Shown one piece after another: positions 1 to 7,551 of a stretch of 13,101 nucleotides of DNA. Under the pieces are notes generated by a model, which saw only the letters and a program-made list of their open reading frames with translations, searched no databases and was not told the origin of the DNA. This DNA is from Candidatus Peregrinibacteria bacterium (GTDB lineage: Bacteria; Patescibacteriota; Gracilibacteria; UBA1369): positions 1 through 13,101 of the forward strand of contig WJJQ01000131.1 in assembly GCA_014729615.1 (NCBI GenBank), read 5' to 3'. Position 1 is the stretch's first letter. Each line of letters starts with the position of its first letter. Made by a program: the position numbers and the translations under genes.

Positions 1-1527
1 ATTCAAAGCAAACGCATTCCGAAAATTTGCAAAAACAATTAAAAAAGAAATTTTTTCCTCAGGAGAAAGTTTAGCAAATCGTTGTCCATCAATAAATTCG
101 TCAAATAAAACCGGATGCGCTGTTAAGTGGATTTCGAATAATTCTCTGCAACCCTCCAAATCATCATCCTCAAAAAGGCAAGCCAGGTTCTTATCAATAA
201 TAGCCTTTTGATACAATCCATAATTAGCAATTTCTTCTAAAAAAACATATCCGTCATCAATCTGACCGGATTTTCTAAGAACGTCCAAGGCATCAAAATA
301 TGATTTTAATGCAAAAACTTTGTTTCGCGTTCTTGCCTGATCACCTGCTCTTCTTAAAAAAGAAAACGCCTGATCTAATTCTTCCAAAACTGCATATGCT
401 GTACCAATTGCATATTTAACTTCATAACTATCGGGTTGAATTTTACTCGCTTTTCTTAAGGATTTAAGAGCATCCCTTACATCCTCTGCCATAACGGCAT
501 TTTGTAAACACTGTAAACCGGCTTCAAAATGATGCCTTCCTTTTCTTGAAAATTCTGTCCTGGTAAGATCATTTGCTTCAGCCAATAATTGGTTTGCACT
601 GGATAAATTAGCATGCAAAACAGAACCCATTTGAGTCATACCTTGAACCACATTGATTGTTCCTCTACTAATCTCATTGACTATAGTTCTTTGTAATGCG
701 TCGCCCCGCTCATCAATTTTAGCAACAATACGAGCACCTTGATCAGAAACAGCCTCTGTCATGATTGTACTACTCGTATTAGCAGCTATACCAATTGCCT
801 GAATAGTTCTGGCATTATTATCCCTCAATACCTGCCTTATTTCATTCCCCTGCGTCTCAATAGTATAAGAAATATCTTGAACCGCTATTTCAACACTTTC
901 ACCAATATGCGCAGCAGCCTCCGCTATTGCATTCTCAATACCACCCATTTGCTCAATCAGTACACTCATAGAAAATTCAAACTGATCAACAAAATTCCCC
1001 ATAACAACTCCCAAATCCACAATATCTTCATCAATTTCTGTAAGTTTATCTAAACTTGCTTCTTGCCAATCCAATAATGCATCAAGTCGTTCATTTGTGC
1101 CGCGGGCTAGATTTAGACTTTCTTGATGTCTTGTTTGAGCCTCTCGTCTATTCTTTTCTCCTTCCGCAACAATTAATTCACCCAAACCCGACATATTATT
1201 TTCCATCGCATAAGAAAAATCGTCACTTAAACTCATAAACAATTCTCTACTTGCTCCATACATCTGGCTACCCAAATGACTCATAATTTGAGATGTTCTT
1301 TCCCTATCCAATTCACGATGCTGCACAAATTGCTGTCCACCATGTATTTTAACAAGTGCATCCAAACTATCCTGTTGTAATCCAATCATCTTTTCATGAA
1401 AACGCTGTGCCTCTTCCCGGCCCTTCATTTGTTCAATCACCATTCTGCCATCATCCGTCATGCTAAAAGGACGCACAGGTGTGTTATGAACATAGCTTTC
1501 CAGAATTCTGCCATCAAGTTTCGACAT
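1..1527 (-). CDS. Large coiled-coil / TPR-like protein, 3' end cut by window edge
   Basis: I do not recognise the family. The frame is open from an ATG at 1527 down to base 1, giving 509 codons without a stop, so the protein continues beyond the window. There is no signal peptide or membrane segment, so it is probably cytoplasmic. Residues about 25-330 are almost entirely polar amphipathic helix rich in E, Q, N, D and M, as in long coiled coils. Residues about 185-300 have alternating small and hydrophobic residues reminiscent of chemoreceptor-type helical bundles, but I see no chemoreceptor hairpin motif. Residues about 330-470 look like TPR or TPR-like helical pairs, for example the stretch around GTAYAVLEELDQAFSFLRRA. 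The start is supported by an extended -10 promoter about 23 bases upstream. There is no Shine-Dalgarno sequence. The first 300 bases are about 34% G+C, at the low end for the window. A scaffold or sensor role would be a guess. Confidence 0.75.
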   Translation of the reverse strand, partial: MSKLDGRILESYVHNTPVRPFSMTDDGRMVIEQMKGREEAQRFHEKMIGLQQDSLDALVKIHGGQQFVQHRELDRERTSQIMSHLGSQMYGASRELFMSLSDDFSYAMENNMSGLGELIVAEGEKNRREAQTRHQESLNLARGTNERLDALLDWQEASLDKLTEIDEDIVDLGVVMGNFVDQFEFSMSVLIEQMGGIENAIAEAAAHIGESVEIAVQDISYTIETQGNEIRQVLRDNNARTIQAIGIAANTSSTIMTEAVSDQGARIVAKIDERGDALQRTIVNEISRGTINVVQGMTQMGSVLHANLSSANQLLAEANDLTRTEFSRKGRHHFEAGLQCLQNAVMAEDVRDALKSLRKASKIQPDSYEVKYAIGTAYAVLEELDQAFSFLRRAGDQARTRNKVFALKSYFDALDVLRKSGQIDDGYVFLEEIANYGLYQKAIIDKNLACLFEDDDLEGCRELFEIHLTAHPVLFDEFIDGQRFAKLSPEEKISFLIVFANFRNAFALN

Positions 1528-1549
1528 ATCACAATTTATGAGAACATAA

Positions 1550-1558
1550 TTTATAGCA
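1550..1558 (-). promoter_or_regulatory. Extended -10 promoter for the coiled-coil gene
   Basis: Read on the minus strand this is TGCTATAAA, an extended -10 element. I see no good -35 hexamer at 16-18 bases, which extended -10 promoters can tolerate. The predicted transcript start near 1543 leaves a leader of about 16 bases before the ATG at 1527. Confidence 0.45.
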
Positions 1559-1586
1559 TATGGCAAAATTTGTCCACCTAAAATAT

Positions 1587-1604
1587 TTCCCGCCCGGGCG
1601 GGAA
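1587..1604 (-). terminator. Perfect 18-bp GC-rich palindrome, probable terminator of the ABC transporter gene
   Basis: TTCCCGCCCGGGCGGGAA is perfectly self-complementary and can fold into a 7-bp stem with a 4-base loop. It lies 15 bases past the stop codon of the ABC transporter gene. On that strand it is followed by AATATTTT, a weak U-tract. The position argues for an intrinsic terminator. The symmetric core could instead be a dispersed repeat or a protein-binding site. Confidence 0.5.
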
Positions 1605-1619
1605 TCAACCTTCCGAGCC

Positions 1620-3380
1620 CTAATTATACCCTCCAACCTGCAAATCCCACATTTTGCCGTACATACTTCCCTTTTTGTTGACCAAATCGGCATGAGTACC
1701 TGTCTCAACTATGCGCCCTTCTTCAATCACAAAAATTTTATCTGCTTTCATAACGGTCGATAATCTGTGAGCAATAATAAAAGCCGTCTTGTTTTTCCAA
1801 AGATTTTCAAGCGCGCGCTGGATCAAAACCTCGCTCTCACTGTCCAAAGAACTGGTTGCTTCATCTAAAACCAAAATCCGCGCATTGCTCAAAATGGCGC
1901 GCGCTATGGCCACCCTTTGCCGCTGTCCCCCCGAAAGCTTCACCCCTCTTTCACCCACAAAAGTATTATATCCATCTTTAAATCTCATAATAAATTCATG
2001 GCAATAAGCCATTTTCGCCGCCGCCATAACCTCTTCATCGGTCGCGCTTCGCCTTCCATAACGAATATTCTCCATTATTGTTCTATGAAACATAATCGGA
2101 TCCTGCGGTACCAAAGCCACCTGCGCCCTTAAACTGTCCTGCGTAAAATCATCAATACTGACTCCATCAAGCAAAATCTTTCCTTTATTAATATTATACA
2201 AACGCAGCAAAAGCTTAACGACAGTCGACTTTCCACCACCGGAAGGCCCGATTAAAGCCACCTTTTGCGCCGGTTTCACCTCAAAACTCAAGTTTTCAAT
2301 CACCTTTTCTCCTTTATTATAAGAGAAAAATACCGAATCAAAATGTACACCGCCTCTCTTGATCGGCAAATCACGCGCGCCTTTTTTATCTTCAATATCA
2401 TGTTTTTGCAGTAAAATTTCCGCCATTTCTTCCGCGTCGGAAAAGGATTCATACAAATCCCTCACCAGGCGACCAAAATCCCAAGTTCTAAAGAAAATCT
2501 GCAATAGTAAACCTTGAATCAAAACCAAATCCACCGCGGCCACCGAACCGCTAAACCACAAGTTAAGCGCAATATAAAGCACAACCAATTCAAGAATTGT
2601 CATAAAAACCCCCTGCCAAAGCTCAATATAAAAACCGAAAGTCCAGGCTTTTCTTGTTTTTTTCATCCAATCATCAACAATCACCATAAATTGATTGTAT
2701 TCATAGCGCAAACCGGCAAACAATTTAACGTTTGCATTGTTGGTAAAAGTATCGGCCAGCGCCCCCGACACAACCGAATCCGCGGCCGCTTTAGCAAGGT
2801 CAAACTTTACTTTCTTAAGAGCAAACCAATAATTCACACTTAAAAATACCACAACCCAAACAACTACAACCCACCCCAAAACAGCTTGTATTAAAAACAA
2901 CCAAATCAAAACAAACACAATTGTTAAAAACAATCTGAAAAAATTCCATGTAAAAATATCGGCCACCCTTTCAAACGCGCGCACATATCTATTCACCTTT
3001 TTAACAAGGGATCCTATAAAAGTATTATTAAAGAACTCAAATGAATGTTTATGGATATAATTAAAAGCATCCGTTGCCAAATTACCCATAGCCCTGGTTT
3101 GAAAGTAAATATTCACCACATGCACAACTTTATCTCCCAAAATTTCAACTAAAACCACGCCCGCGTACAATAACAACAATCCCAGCGCGGAACTATATAT
3201 CGCTTGATTAACATCGGGCGCGGATATTATCACATCCAAAAAATCCCGAAACACGACATGCGCGTAAATCTGCGCGAATACATGCGCGACAGTGGCCATC
3301 AACAACACAACAACGGCCCATTTAAATTTTTTCACCTGAGCGAAAAACAATCTGATTGTTTCTTTTCTTGGCTTGTTCAT
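1620..3380 (-). CDS. ABC exporter half-transporter (fused membrane and ATPase domains)
   Basis: A 586-residue ATP-driven exporter of the MsbA/LmrA-like type, expected to work as a homodimer in the cytoplasmic membrane. The usual length for this architecture is about 580-600 residues. An N-terminal membrane domain (about 20-300, with hydrophobic spans near 22-40, 62-80, 148-185 and 258-292) precedes the nucleotide-binding domain (about 345-580). Complete ATPase motifs are visible: Walker A GPSGGGKST at 378-386, Q-loop Q426, signature LSGGQ at 482-486, Walker B ILVLDE at 502-507 and the H-loop histidine at 538. All catalytic residues are present, so it should be active. The substrate cannot be told from sequence; lipids, peptides or drugs are all possible. 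It appears monocistronic, with its own promoter near 3502-3510 and a palindrome just after the stop. No Shine-Dalgarno sequence precedes the ATG. Confidence 0.95.
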   Translation of the reverse strand: MNKPRKETIRLFFAQVKKFKWAVVVLLMATVAHVFAQIYAHVVFRDFLDVIISAPDVNQAIYSSALGLLLLYAGVVLVEILGDKVVHVVNIYFQTRAMGNLATDAFNYIHKHSFEFFNNTFIGSLVKKVNRYVRAFERVADIFTWNFFRLFLTIVFVLIWLFLIQAVLGWVVVVWVVVFLSVNYWFALKKVKFDLAKAAADSVVSGALADTFTNNANVKLFAGLRYEYNQFMVIVDDWMKKTRKAWTFGFYIELWQGVFMTILELVVLYIALNLWFSGSVAAVDLVLIQGLLLQIFFRTWDFGRLVRDLYESFSDAEEMAEILLQKHDIEDKKGARDLPIKRGGVHFDSVFFSYNKGEKVIENLSFEVKPAQKVALIGPSGGGKSTVVKLLLRLYNINKGKILLDGVSIDDFTQDSLRAQVALVPQDPIMFHRTIMENIRYGRRSATDEEVMAAAKMAYCHEFIMRFKDGYNTFVGERGVKLSGGQRQRVAIARAILSNARILVLDEATSSLDSESEVLIQRALENLWKNKTAFIIAHRLSTVMKADKIFVIEEGRIVETGTHADLVNKKGSMYGKMWDLQVGGYN

Positions 3381-3392
3381 AACAAATAATTA

Positions 3393-3412
3393 TGCCGGAT
3401 TATCCCCGGCCA
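3393..3412 (-). promoter_or_regulatory. Hairpin in the leader of the ABC transporter mRNA
   Basis: On the minus strand GCCGG and CCGGC arms (3394-3410) flank a 7-base loop, and flanking bases extend the stem across one bulge. The hairpin ends about 12 bases before the ATG, inside the predicted leader of about 115 bases. It could tune ribosome access, but no known riboswitch is recognised. Confidence 0.3.
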
Positions 3413-3501
3413 TGTATATAACGCTTCTTTTCAGCTTTCATTACAAAAAAGCTTAAAAACATTGTTGATTGCTCATATTCATCAGGGTTAAAGTACACAT
3501 A

Positions 3502-3510
3502 ATTATAGCA
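3502..3510 (-). promoter_or_regulatory. Extended -10 promoter for the ABC transporter gene
   Basis: On the minus strand this reads TGCTATAAT, a perfect extended -10 element. No convincing -35 lies 16-18 bases upstream. The transcript would start near 3495, leaving a leader of about 115 bases that contains the hairpin at 3393-3412. Confidence 0.55.
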
Positions 3511-3719
3511 GAAAGAAGCCAAAATACACGCTTTAAGGCTTGCGAACGGCTGTCAAATTGTGTCGCAATCACCATCGAAAAATGGCGCCCCTAAGCCAAA
3601 TACGCAAACCCGCCCGGTCTAAAATTTTTCTAAAATGTGGTGGAACCTCGGTGCTCATGCAAAAAAAACCCTTGCATGTGTCCGCATTGTATACTACACT
3701 TTGTAGTGTATTTTAAGTA
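3511..3719. other. Intergenic region with two tandem hairpins, no gene seen
   Basis: No convincing reading frame is present between the ABC transporter promoter and the tRNA promoter. Two inverted repeats stand out. CATGCAA/TTGCATG (3656-3662 with 3672-3678) has a 9-base A-rich loop. A 9-bp stem (3690-3698 with 3702-3710, one G-T pair, 3-base loop) is followed by TTTT at 3711-3714, as in a plus-strand terminator. No coding gene lies upstream on that strand for it to terminate, so a small RNA or a decayed gene is possible. Confidence 0.4.
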
Positions 3720-3748
3720 TTGAAAATTCGGTCAACTTGGTTTATGTT
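3720..3748 (+). promoter_or_regulatory. Promoter for tRNA-Gly
   Basis: TTGAAA (3720-3725) and TATGTT (3743-3748) are separated by exactly 17 bases. The predicted start near 3755 lies about 12 bases upstream of the mature tRNA 5' end. The -35 matches consensus at five of six positions and the -10 at four of six. Confidence 0.55.
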
Positions 3749-3766
3749 GTAGCTCGCAAATGTTAA

Positions 3767-3843
3767 GCGGATGTAGCTCAGCTGGCTAGAGCGCAACCTT
3801 GCCAAGGTTGAGGTCACGGGTTCGAACCCCGTTATCCGCTCCA
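3767..3843 (+). tRNA. tRNA-Gly (anticodon GCC)
   Basis: A complete 77-base cloverleaf can be drawn by hand. The acceptor stem pairs GCGGATG with TATCCGC (one G-T pair). The D stem is GCTC/GAGC, and the anticodon stem CAACC/GGTTG closes the loop TTGCCAA with anticodon GCC at 3801-3803. The variable loop is AGGTC, and the T arm is ACGGG/CCCGT around TTCGAAC. The discriminator is T, as expected for bacterial glycine tRNA, and the CCA end is encoded. Six T residues follow immediately at 3844-3849 and may stop transcription, though read-through into the next gene (51 bases downstream) is possible. Confidence 0.97.
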
Positions 3844-3894
3844 TTTTTTAATTTTCAGTTTTAAAATCAAAAACTATTTCTTAACTAAACTAAA

Positions 3895-4455
3895 ATGAAT
3901 AAGTTTTTAGTACTAACAGGGATGCTTGTTGCGTCAGTTTTGCTTGTCGCATGCGTTCAAAATCCCGGCAATCAAATGACAGATAATAATGAGCCAATGG
4001 CGGCAGACACACAGCCCGTAGGTTCCGACACTTCGGTGGACGCGGCGGATAATCCATTGCCTGAAGGCGTACCCACACCGCCGGTATTAGAAGAAAGTGA
4101 AAGTGATATGGAAGAAGAAGATAGCATGGAACTGTTGGCTTATTTAGAATCCACAGCTGAAGAATTTAATGAACTGCGAGGTGAAGAGCCCGTTGTGGCT
4201 TTTTTCCATGCAAACTGGTGTCCAACATGCCGTGCCATGGAAAAAGAAATTCTTGAAGATCCATCTCAATTCCCCGCGGGAACAAAAATATTAAAACTGG
4301 ATTATGACGAGGAAACTGAATTAAAAAATGAACTTGGAGTAAAAATTCAATCTACGGTAATTGTTTTTGATGCGGAGGGAAATGAAATTTATACAGCAAC
4401 AGACCCTGCGTTTGACGACTTTATTGCCGCGATAGAAAAATCATTTGAAGCTTAA
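3895..4455 (+). CDS. Thioredoxin-like lipoprotein with CPTC active site
   Basis: A 186-residue secreted thiol-disulfide protein. Residues 1-20 form a lipoprotein signal peptide ending in the lipobox LVAC, with Cys20 as the lipid-modified residue. Residues about 21-80 are a disordered acidic, Pro/Asp/Glu-rich tether. Residues about 85-184 are a thioredoxin fold with WCPTC at 108-112 (redox cysteines 109 and 112). The position that normally carries the cis-proline facing the active site appears to be Ser153 (in IQSTVIVFD), which is unusual for the fold and could alter substrate specificity or metal binding. The next gene, 10 bases downstream, encodes a CcdA/DsbD-type membrane protein that could supply electrons to this domain. 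No Shine-Dalgarno sequence is present. Transcription may come from the tRNA promoter or an unrecognised one. Confidence 0.9.
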   Translation: MNKFLVLTGMLVASVLLVACVQNPGNQMTDNNEPMAADTQPVGSDTSVDAADNPLPEGVPTPPVLEESESDMEEEDSMELLAYLESTAEEFNELRGEEPVVAFFHANWCPTCRAMEKEILEDPSQFPAGTKILKLDYDEETELKNELGVKIQSTVIVFDAEGNEIYTATDPAFDDFIAAIEKSFEA

Positions 4456-4465
4456 CAAATAACTT

Positions 4466-5188
4466 ATGGAATTCTTAATACCATCATTTATTGCCGGAGT
4501 ACTGACAGTTCTTGCTCCATGTACGGTGATTCTTTTGCCCGCTATTCTGGGAGGATCATTGTCGGGCAAAAACATCTGGAAGCCACTTATTGTGGCGGCC
4601 AGCCTCGGTGTTTCTGTGTTTGTTTTTACTCTGCTTTTGAAGGTTGGTATAGATGCCATAAATATTAATGAAAGGGTTTTACAAATTGTTTCGGGTGTGA
4701 TTATTGGTTTGCTTGGATTAATAATGATTTTTCCAACCATCTGGGACAATATTCAGATTAAACTCGGCCTGTATAAAAGTGAAAATCTTGTTCACAAGAC
4801 CAATGAAAAGGAAGGAATTGCCGGATCCATTGCTTTGGGGGTAGCTTTGGGTCCGGTTTTCTCGACATGTTCACCAACTTACTTTTTCATAATTGGAACA
4901 ATACTGCCGCAGGATTTGGGTATTGGTTTGGTTAATCTTGCTGTCTACACCCTGGGGCTTGTGTTGGTTTTGCTATTAATAGGATACGGAGGCCGGGCAG
5001 TTGTTAAAAAGTTAAAATTCGCCTCAAACCCTACAGGATGGTTTAAAAGAATACTGGGCATTTTACTTGTTATAATCGGTATTATTTTTATAACGGACAC
5101 TTATAAGGACATTGAAGTGGCTATTCTCGACCTGGCGGGCGATAACTATGTTTTACTTGAAATTGAAGATTCTCTTCTGGGCAGATAA
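4466..5188 (+). CDS. CcdA/DsbD-type membrane electron transporter
   Basis: A 240-residue polytopic membrane protein with about six hydrophobic segments. It resembles the membrane domain of DsbD and the CcdA family, which carry reducing equivalents from cytoplasmic thioredoxin across the membrane through a pair of cysteines. The two expected cysteines are Cys19, in LAPCTVILLP near the start of the first helix, and Cys135, in FSTCSPTYFF at the matching place of the second repeat. Length matches CcdA (about 220-240). Its position 10 bases after the thioredoxin-like lipoprotein strongly suggests that protein is the electron acceptor. The motif around Cys135 differs from the usual proline-cysteine pairing, so the subfamily is uncertain. 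There is no ribosome binding site and co-transcription with the upstream gene is likely. Confidence 0.85.
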   Translation: MEFLIPSFIAGVLTVLAPCTVILLPAILGGSLSGKNIWKPLIVAASLGVSVFVFTLLLKVGIDAININERVLQIVSGVIIGLLGLIMIFPTIWDNIQIKLGLYKSENLVHKTNEKEGIAGSIALGVALGPVFSTCSPTYFFIIGTILPQDLGIGLVNLAVYTLGLVLVLLLIGYGGRAVVKKLKFASNPTGWFKRILGILLVIIGIIFITDTYKDIEVAILDLAGDNYVLLEIEDSLLGR

Positions 5189-5189
5189 C

Positions 5190-5198
5190 TGCTATAGT
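5190..5198 (+). promoter_or_regulatory. Possible extended -10 promoter ahead of the flippase-like gene
   Basis: TGCTATAGT directly follows the stop of the CcdA-like gene and resembles the other extended -10 elements of the window. No good -35 is visible. Transcription would begin near 5205, about 25 bases before the ATG at 5230. Confidence 0.4.
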
Positions 5199-5229
5199 GT
5201 TTCGCGAGTTATAGCTTATTTTTCTTTGC

Positions 5230-6270
5230 ATGTCGCGAAAACTGAAAATGAGATCAATAATAATGGGCTTGTTCCTGGCACTTGGTGTGCTTCTTTTTGT
5301 CGTTTTAATATGGCGCACGGGAATCAATGAAATAATCGGCACATTACGAAATTTCTCATTTCTGCATTTTTGCATTATTTTTGGAATAACCGCTTTATAT
5401 TACATGCTTTACGCGGTCAGATGGTGGATTATTCTTCGCAGTCTGACAAAAAAGAAAGTGAATTTTATAAGTTTGTTTTTCCATCGTCTGTCTGACTATG
5501 CCATTAGTTATTTAACGCCTTCGGCGTCCACGGGCGGAGCGCCAATGCGGGTTTTACTGCTTGAGCATGACAAAATATCTACAAAAACCGCCACTTCGTC
5601 AGTAGTAATAGATAAAGGCCTGGAAATTGCTTCATTATTTATATTCCAGGCTGTCGCCATTTTTATAGCAATTGTCAGTGACACGTTACCGCCACAAATA
5701 AAGTGGCTCGCCCTGATCATTTTGGGCATTTTTATTGTTATTTTATTCTGGTTTTATTACGCCTCTGTCAAAAGAAAGGGAGTTTTTTCGTCAGTAATCA
5801 ATGCATTACGTCTGCATCGTCTTGGCACGGTTAAAAAATGGATGAGTAAAATACTTGAAATTGAGCATCAAATGGCGGAATTTTATAAAAATCACTGGAA
5901 AATTTTCATTTCGCTTATACCTATTTCTGTTGTAATTACAACTTCCTATTTGATAGAACATTGGCTAATAGCGCATTATATGGGAGTTGATCTAACATTC
6001 ACGCAACTTTTTCTTGTTTCAACTTTGCCCTATATTTCTTATATGATACCCGTGCCCGGAGGTATCGGTCTTTTTGAGGGGGGACACGCAGCCATCTTTG
6101 CAGCCCTTGGCATTGAAATTAATGCTTTGGTGTTCGTCTTTATTATAAGAATTCGTGATCTGGGCTTTATTTTGCTGGGGCTTTTACATGCCAGCAGACA
6201 GGGAGTTCAAATGGTTCAAAATGCTTTTACTAAAAAGAAGAAACTAAAAAAGCCGCAGGATTTACTTTAA
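5230..6270 (+). CDS. LPG-synthase-TM / flippase-like integral membrane protein (UPF0104 type)
   Basis: A 346-residue protein with about eight membrane spans. It matches the transmembrane domain of lysylphosphatidylglycerol synthases (MprF) without the soluble aminoacyltransferase part. Visible family marks are the segment with STGGAP near residues 100-105 and the loop PVPGGIGLFEGG at 274-285. In MprF this region flips lipids. Stand-alone versions are commonly called flippase-like and occur beside glycosyltransferases, as here: the next gene, 3 bases downstream, is a GT4 enzyme. A role in moving a glycolipid or polyprenyl-linked sugar across the membrane is inference. The C-terminus is strongly basic (several lysines), consistent with a cytoplasmic end. 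An ATG at 5248 (Met7) is an alternative start; no Shine-Dalgarno sequence helps choose. Confidence 0.85.
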   Translation: MSRKLKMRSIIMGLFLALGVLLFVVLIWRTGINEIIGTLRNFSFLHFCIIFGITALYYMLYAVRWWIILRSLTKKKVNFISLFFHRLSDYAISYLTPSASTGGAPMRVLLLEHDKISTKTATSSVVIDKGLEIASLFIFQAVAIFIAIVSDTLPPQIKWLALIILGIFIVILFWFYYASVKRKGVFSSVINALRLHRLGTVKKWMSKILEIEHQMAEFYKNHWKIFISLIPISVVITTSYLIEHWLIAHYMGVDLTFTQLFLVSTLPYISYMIPVPGGIGLFEGGHAAIFAALGIEINALVFVFIIRIRDLGFILLGLLHASRQGVQMVQNAFTKKKKLKKPQDLL

Positions 6271-6273
6271 ATA

Positions 6274-7530
6274 ATGCAACAAAAAAAACTAAAAATAGCA
6301 ATATTCGCCGATAATTTTTTACCTCAGGTGAACGGGGTGGTTACATCCATTTACAATTTGGTTAAAGGGATGAGTGAAAAAGGGCATAAAGTCCTGGTAA
6401 TAGTTCCCAAATACAGAAAATATACTTATCCTGATTTCGGTCCAAATGTGGAAATAATGAGTGTGAGATCGGCTCCAGCGCTGTTTTACGCTGATTTAAA
6501 AATGACTACACCATTTAACCGTCGAATTTTTAAAGCGGTTAGAGATGGCGACTTCGACATTTTGCATTTTCACGCGCCAATGATGCTGGGTTTCCAAGCA
6601 TTATTAATATCTCGTGCGTTAAAGAAGCCTTTAATAGGAACTTTCCACACTTTTTTTGGTGAAAAGGAATATCTTAAACATGCCAAATTGGACTATGGCT
6701 TTGTGCAAGATCTTGCCTGGAATTACAGCCGTTTGTATTATAACAGATGCGACCTGGTTACGACTCCCACGGAAGCGGCAAGAAATATTTTGGTTGATAA
6801 CGGCATTAATAAGCCTACTGTAGCGATTTCCAATGGTATTGATCCTACCCAATTCAAAAATGGCAATGCTGAAGCATTGCGAAAAAAATATGCAAAAAAA
6901 GCAGGTCCGCTGGCAATTTACGTTGGCAGAATCGCCCATGAAAAAAATCTAAATTTGCTTGTGGACGCGTTTAAAAAAGTGGTGCAAAAAGTGCCCAACG
7001 CAAGGCTTTTGCTGGTGGGCGGCGGGCCTCAGGCCAGATCACTGCAAAAACATATTTTGAAAAACGATCTGGCTGATTCGGTTAAAATGTTGGGGGTTAT
7101 CCCTCATGATGAATTGGTTAATTCCGGCTTGTACAAGGCTTGCGATTTGTTTATGACGGCTTCAAAAACCGAAACCCAGCAGTTAACCATTTTGGAGGCA
7201 ATGGTCAACGGCCTTGCGTGCGTGGGTGTTAACGCGAAAGGTGTGCCCGACATGATAAAAAACGATCAAAACGGATTTTGTGTAGAGCCCGACAATGTGG
7301 AACAGATTGCCGACGCGACAATTAAGATTTTCACCGATAAAAACTTGATGCAAAAGATGAAAAAAGGGTCACTTGAGTTGGCCAAAGAACACTTTATTGA
7401 AAATGTTATTTCCAGGTGGGAAAAAACATATTTTGAAGTAAAGAAGAGTTTCAAACCCGATTACGGTCTAATCGGAAACGGCATAGGTAAGCTTACGAGA
7501 CACAAAAAGACCGCCTCAACAAAACGTTGA
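6274..7530 (+). CDS. GT4-family glycosyltransferase
   Basis: A 418-residue cytoplasmic or membrane-associated retaining glycosyltransferase with a GT-B fold. The N-terminal Rossmann half carries the acceptor-side glycine-rich segment with PQVNGVV at 17-23 and the FHT motif around His125. The C-terminal half carries GRIAHEKN at 218-225 (Arg219 and Lys224 contact the nucleotide-sugar phosphates) and the EX7E motif with Glu300 and Glu308. The pattern resembles diacylglycerol glucosyltransferases and PimB/PimC-like mannosyltransferases, so a lipid or polyprenyl acceptor is likely, but the sugar is unknown. It follows the flippase-like gene by 3 bases, so they are surely co-transcribed. The last seven codons plus the TGA stop overlap the hairpin that terminates the convergent pnp gene. 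Confidence 0.92.
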   Translation: MQQKKLKIAIFADNFLPQVNGVVTSIYNLVKGMSEKGHKVLVIVPKYRKYTYPDFGPNVEIMSVRSAPALFYADLKMTTPFNRRIFKAVRDGDFDILHFHAPMMLGFQALLISRALKKPLIGTFHTFFGEKEYLKHAKLDYGFVQDLAWNYSRLYYNRCDLVTTPTEAARNILVDNGINKPTVAISNGIDPTQFKNGNAEALRKKYAKKAGPLAIYVGRIAHEKNLNLLVDAFKKVVQKVPNARLLLVGGGPQARSLQKHILKNDLADSVKMLGVIPHDELVNSGLYKACDLFMTASKTETQQLTILEAMVNGLACVGVNAKGVPDMIKNDQNGFCVEPDNVEQIADATIKIFTDKNLMQKMKKGSLELAKEHFIENVISRWEKTYFEVKKSFKPDYGLIGNGIGKLTRHKKTASTKR

Positions 7531-7537
7531 GGCGGTC
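7504..7537 (-). terminator. Intrinsic terminator of pnp, overlapping the 3' end of the GT4 gene
   Basis: A perfect 12-bp stem (GACCGCCTCAAC at 7509-7520 with GTTGAGGCGGTC at 7526-7537) has a 5-base loop. On the minus strand it is followed by TTTTTG, the expected U-tract, and it lies 14 bases past the pnp stop. On the plus strand the tail is CTTGAAATTTTC, so it would be weaker but possibly bidirectional. Confidence 0.88.
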
Positions 7538-7551
7538 CTTGAAATTTTCAA

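Noticed and set aside
739..1581. Several short plus-strand frames of 60-104 codons
   Set aside because: They lie opposite the long open minus-strand frame at 1-1527, which has coherent helical composition and a promoter.
3747..3780. Possible tRNA remnant (TGTAGCTC occurs twice, 25 bases apart)
   Set aside because: Only eight bases match, no stems can be drawn for the upstream copy, and it overlaps the tRNA promoter region.
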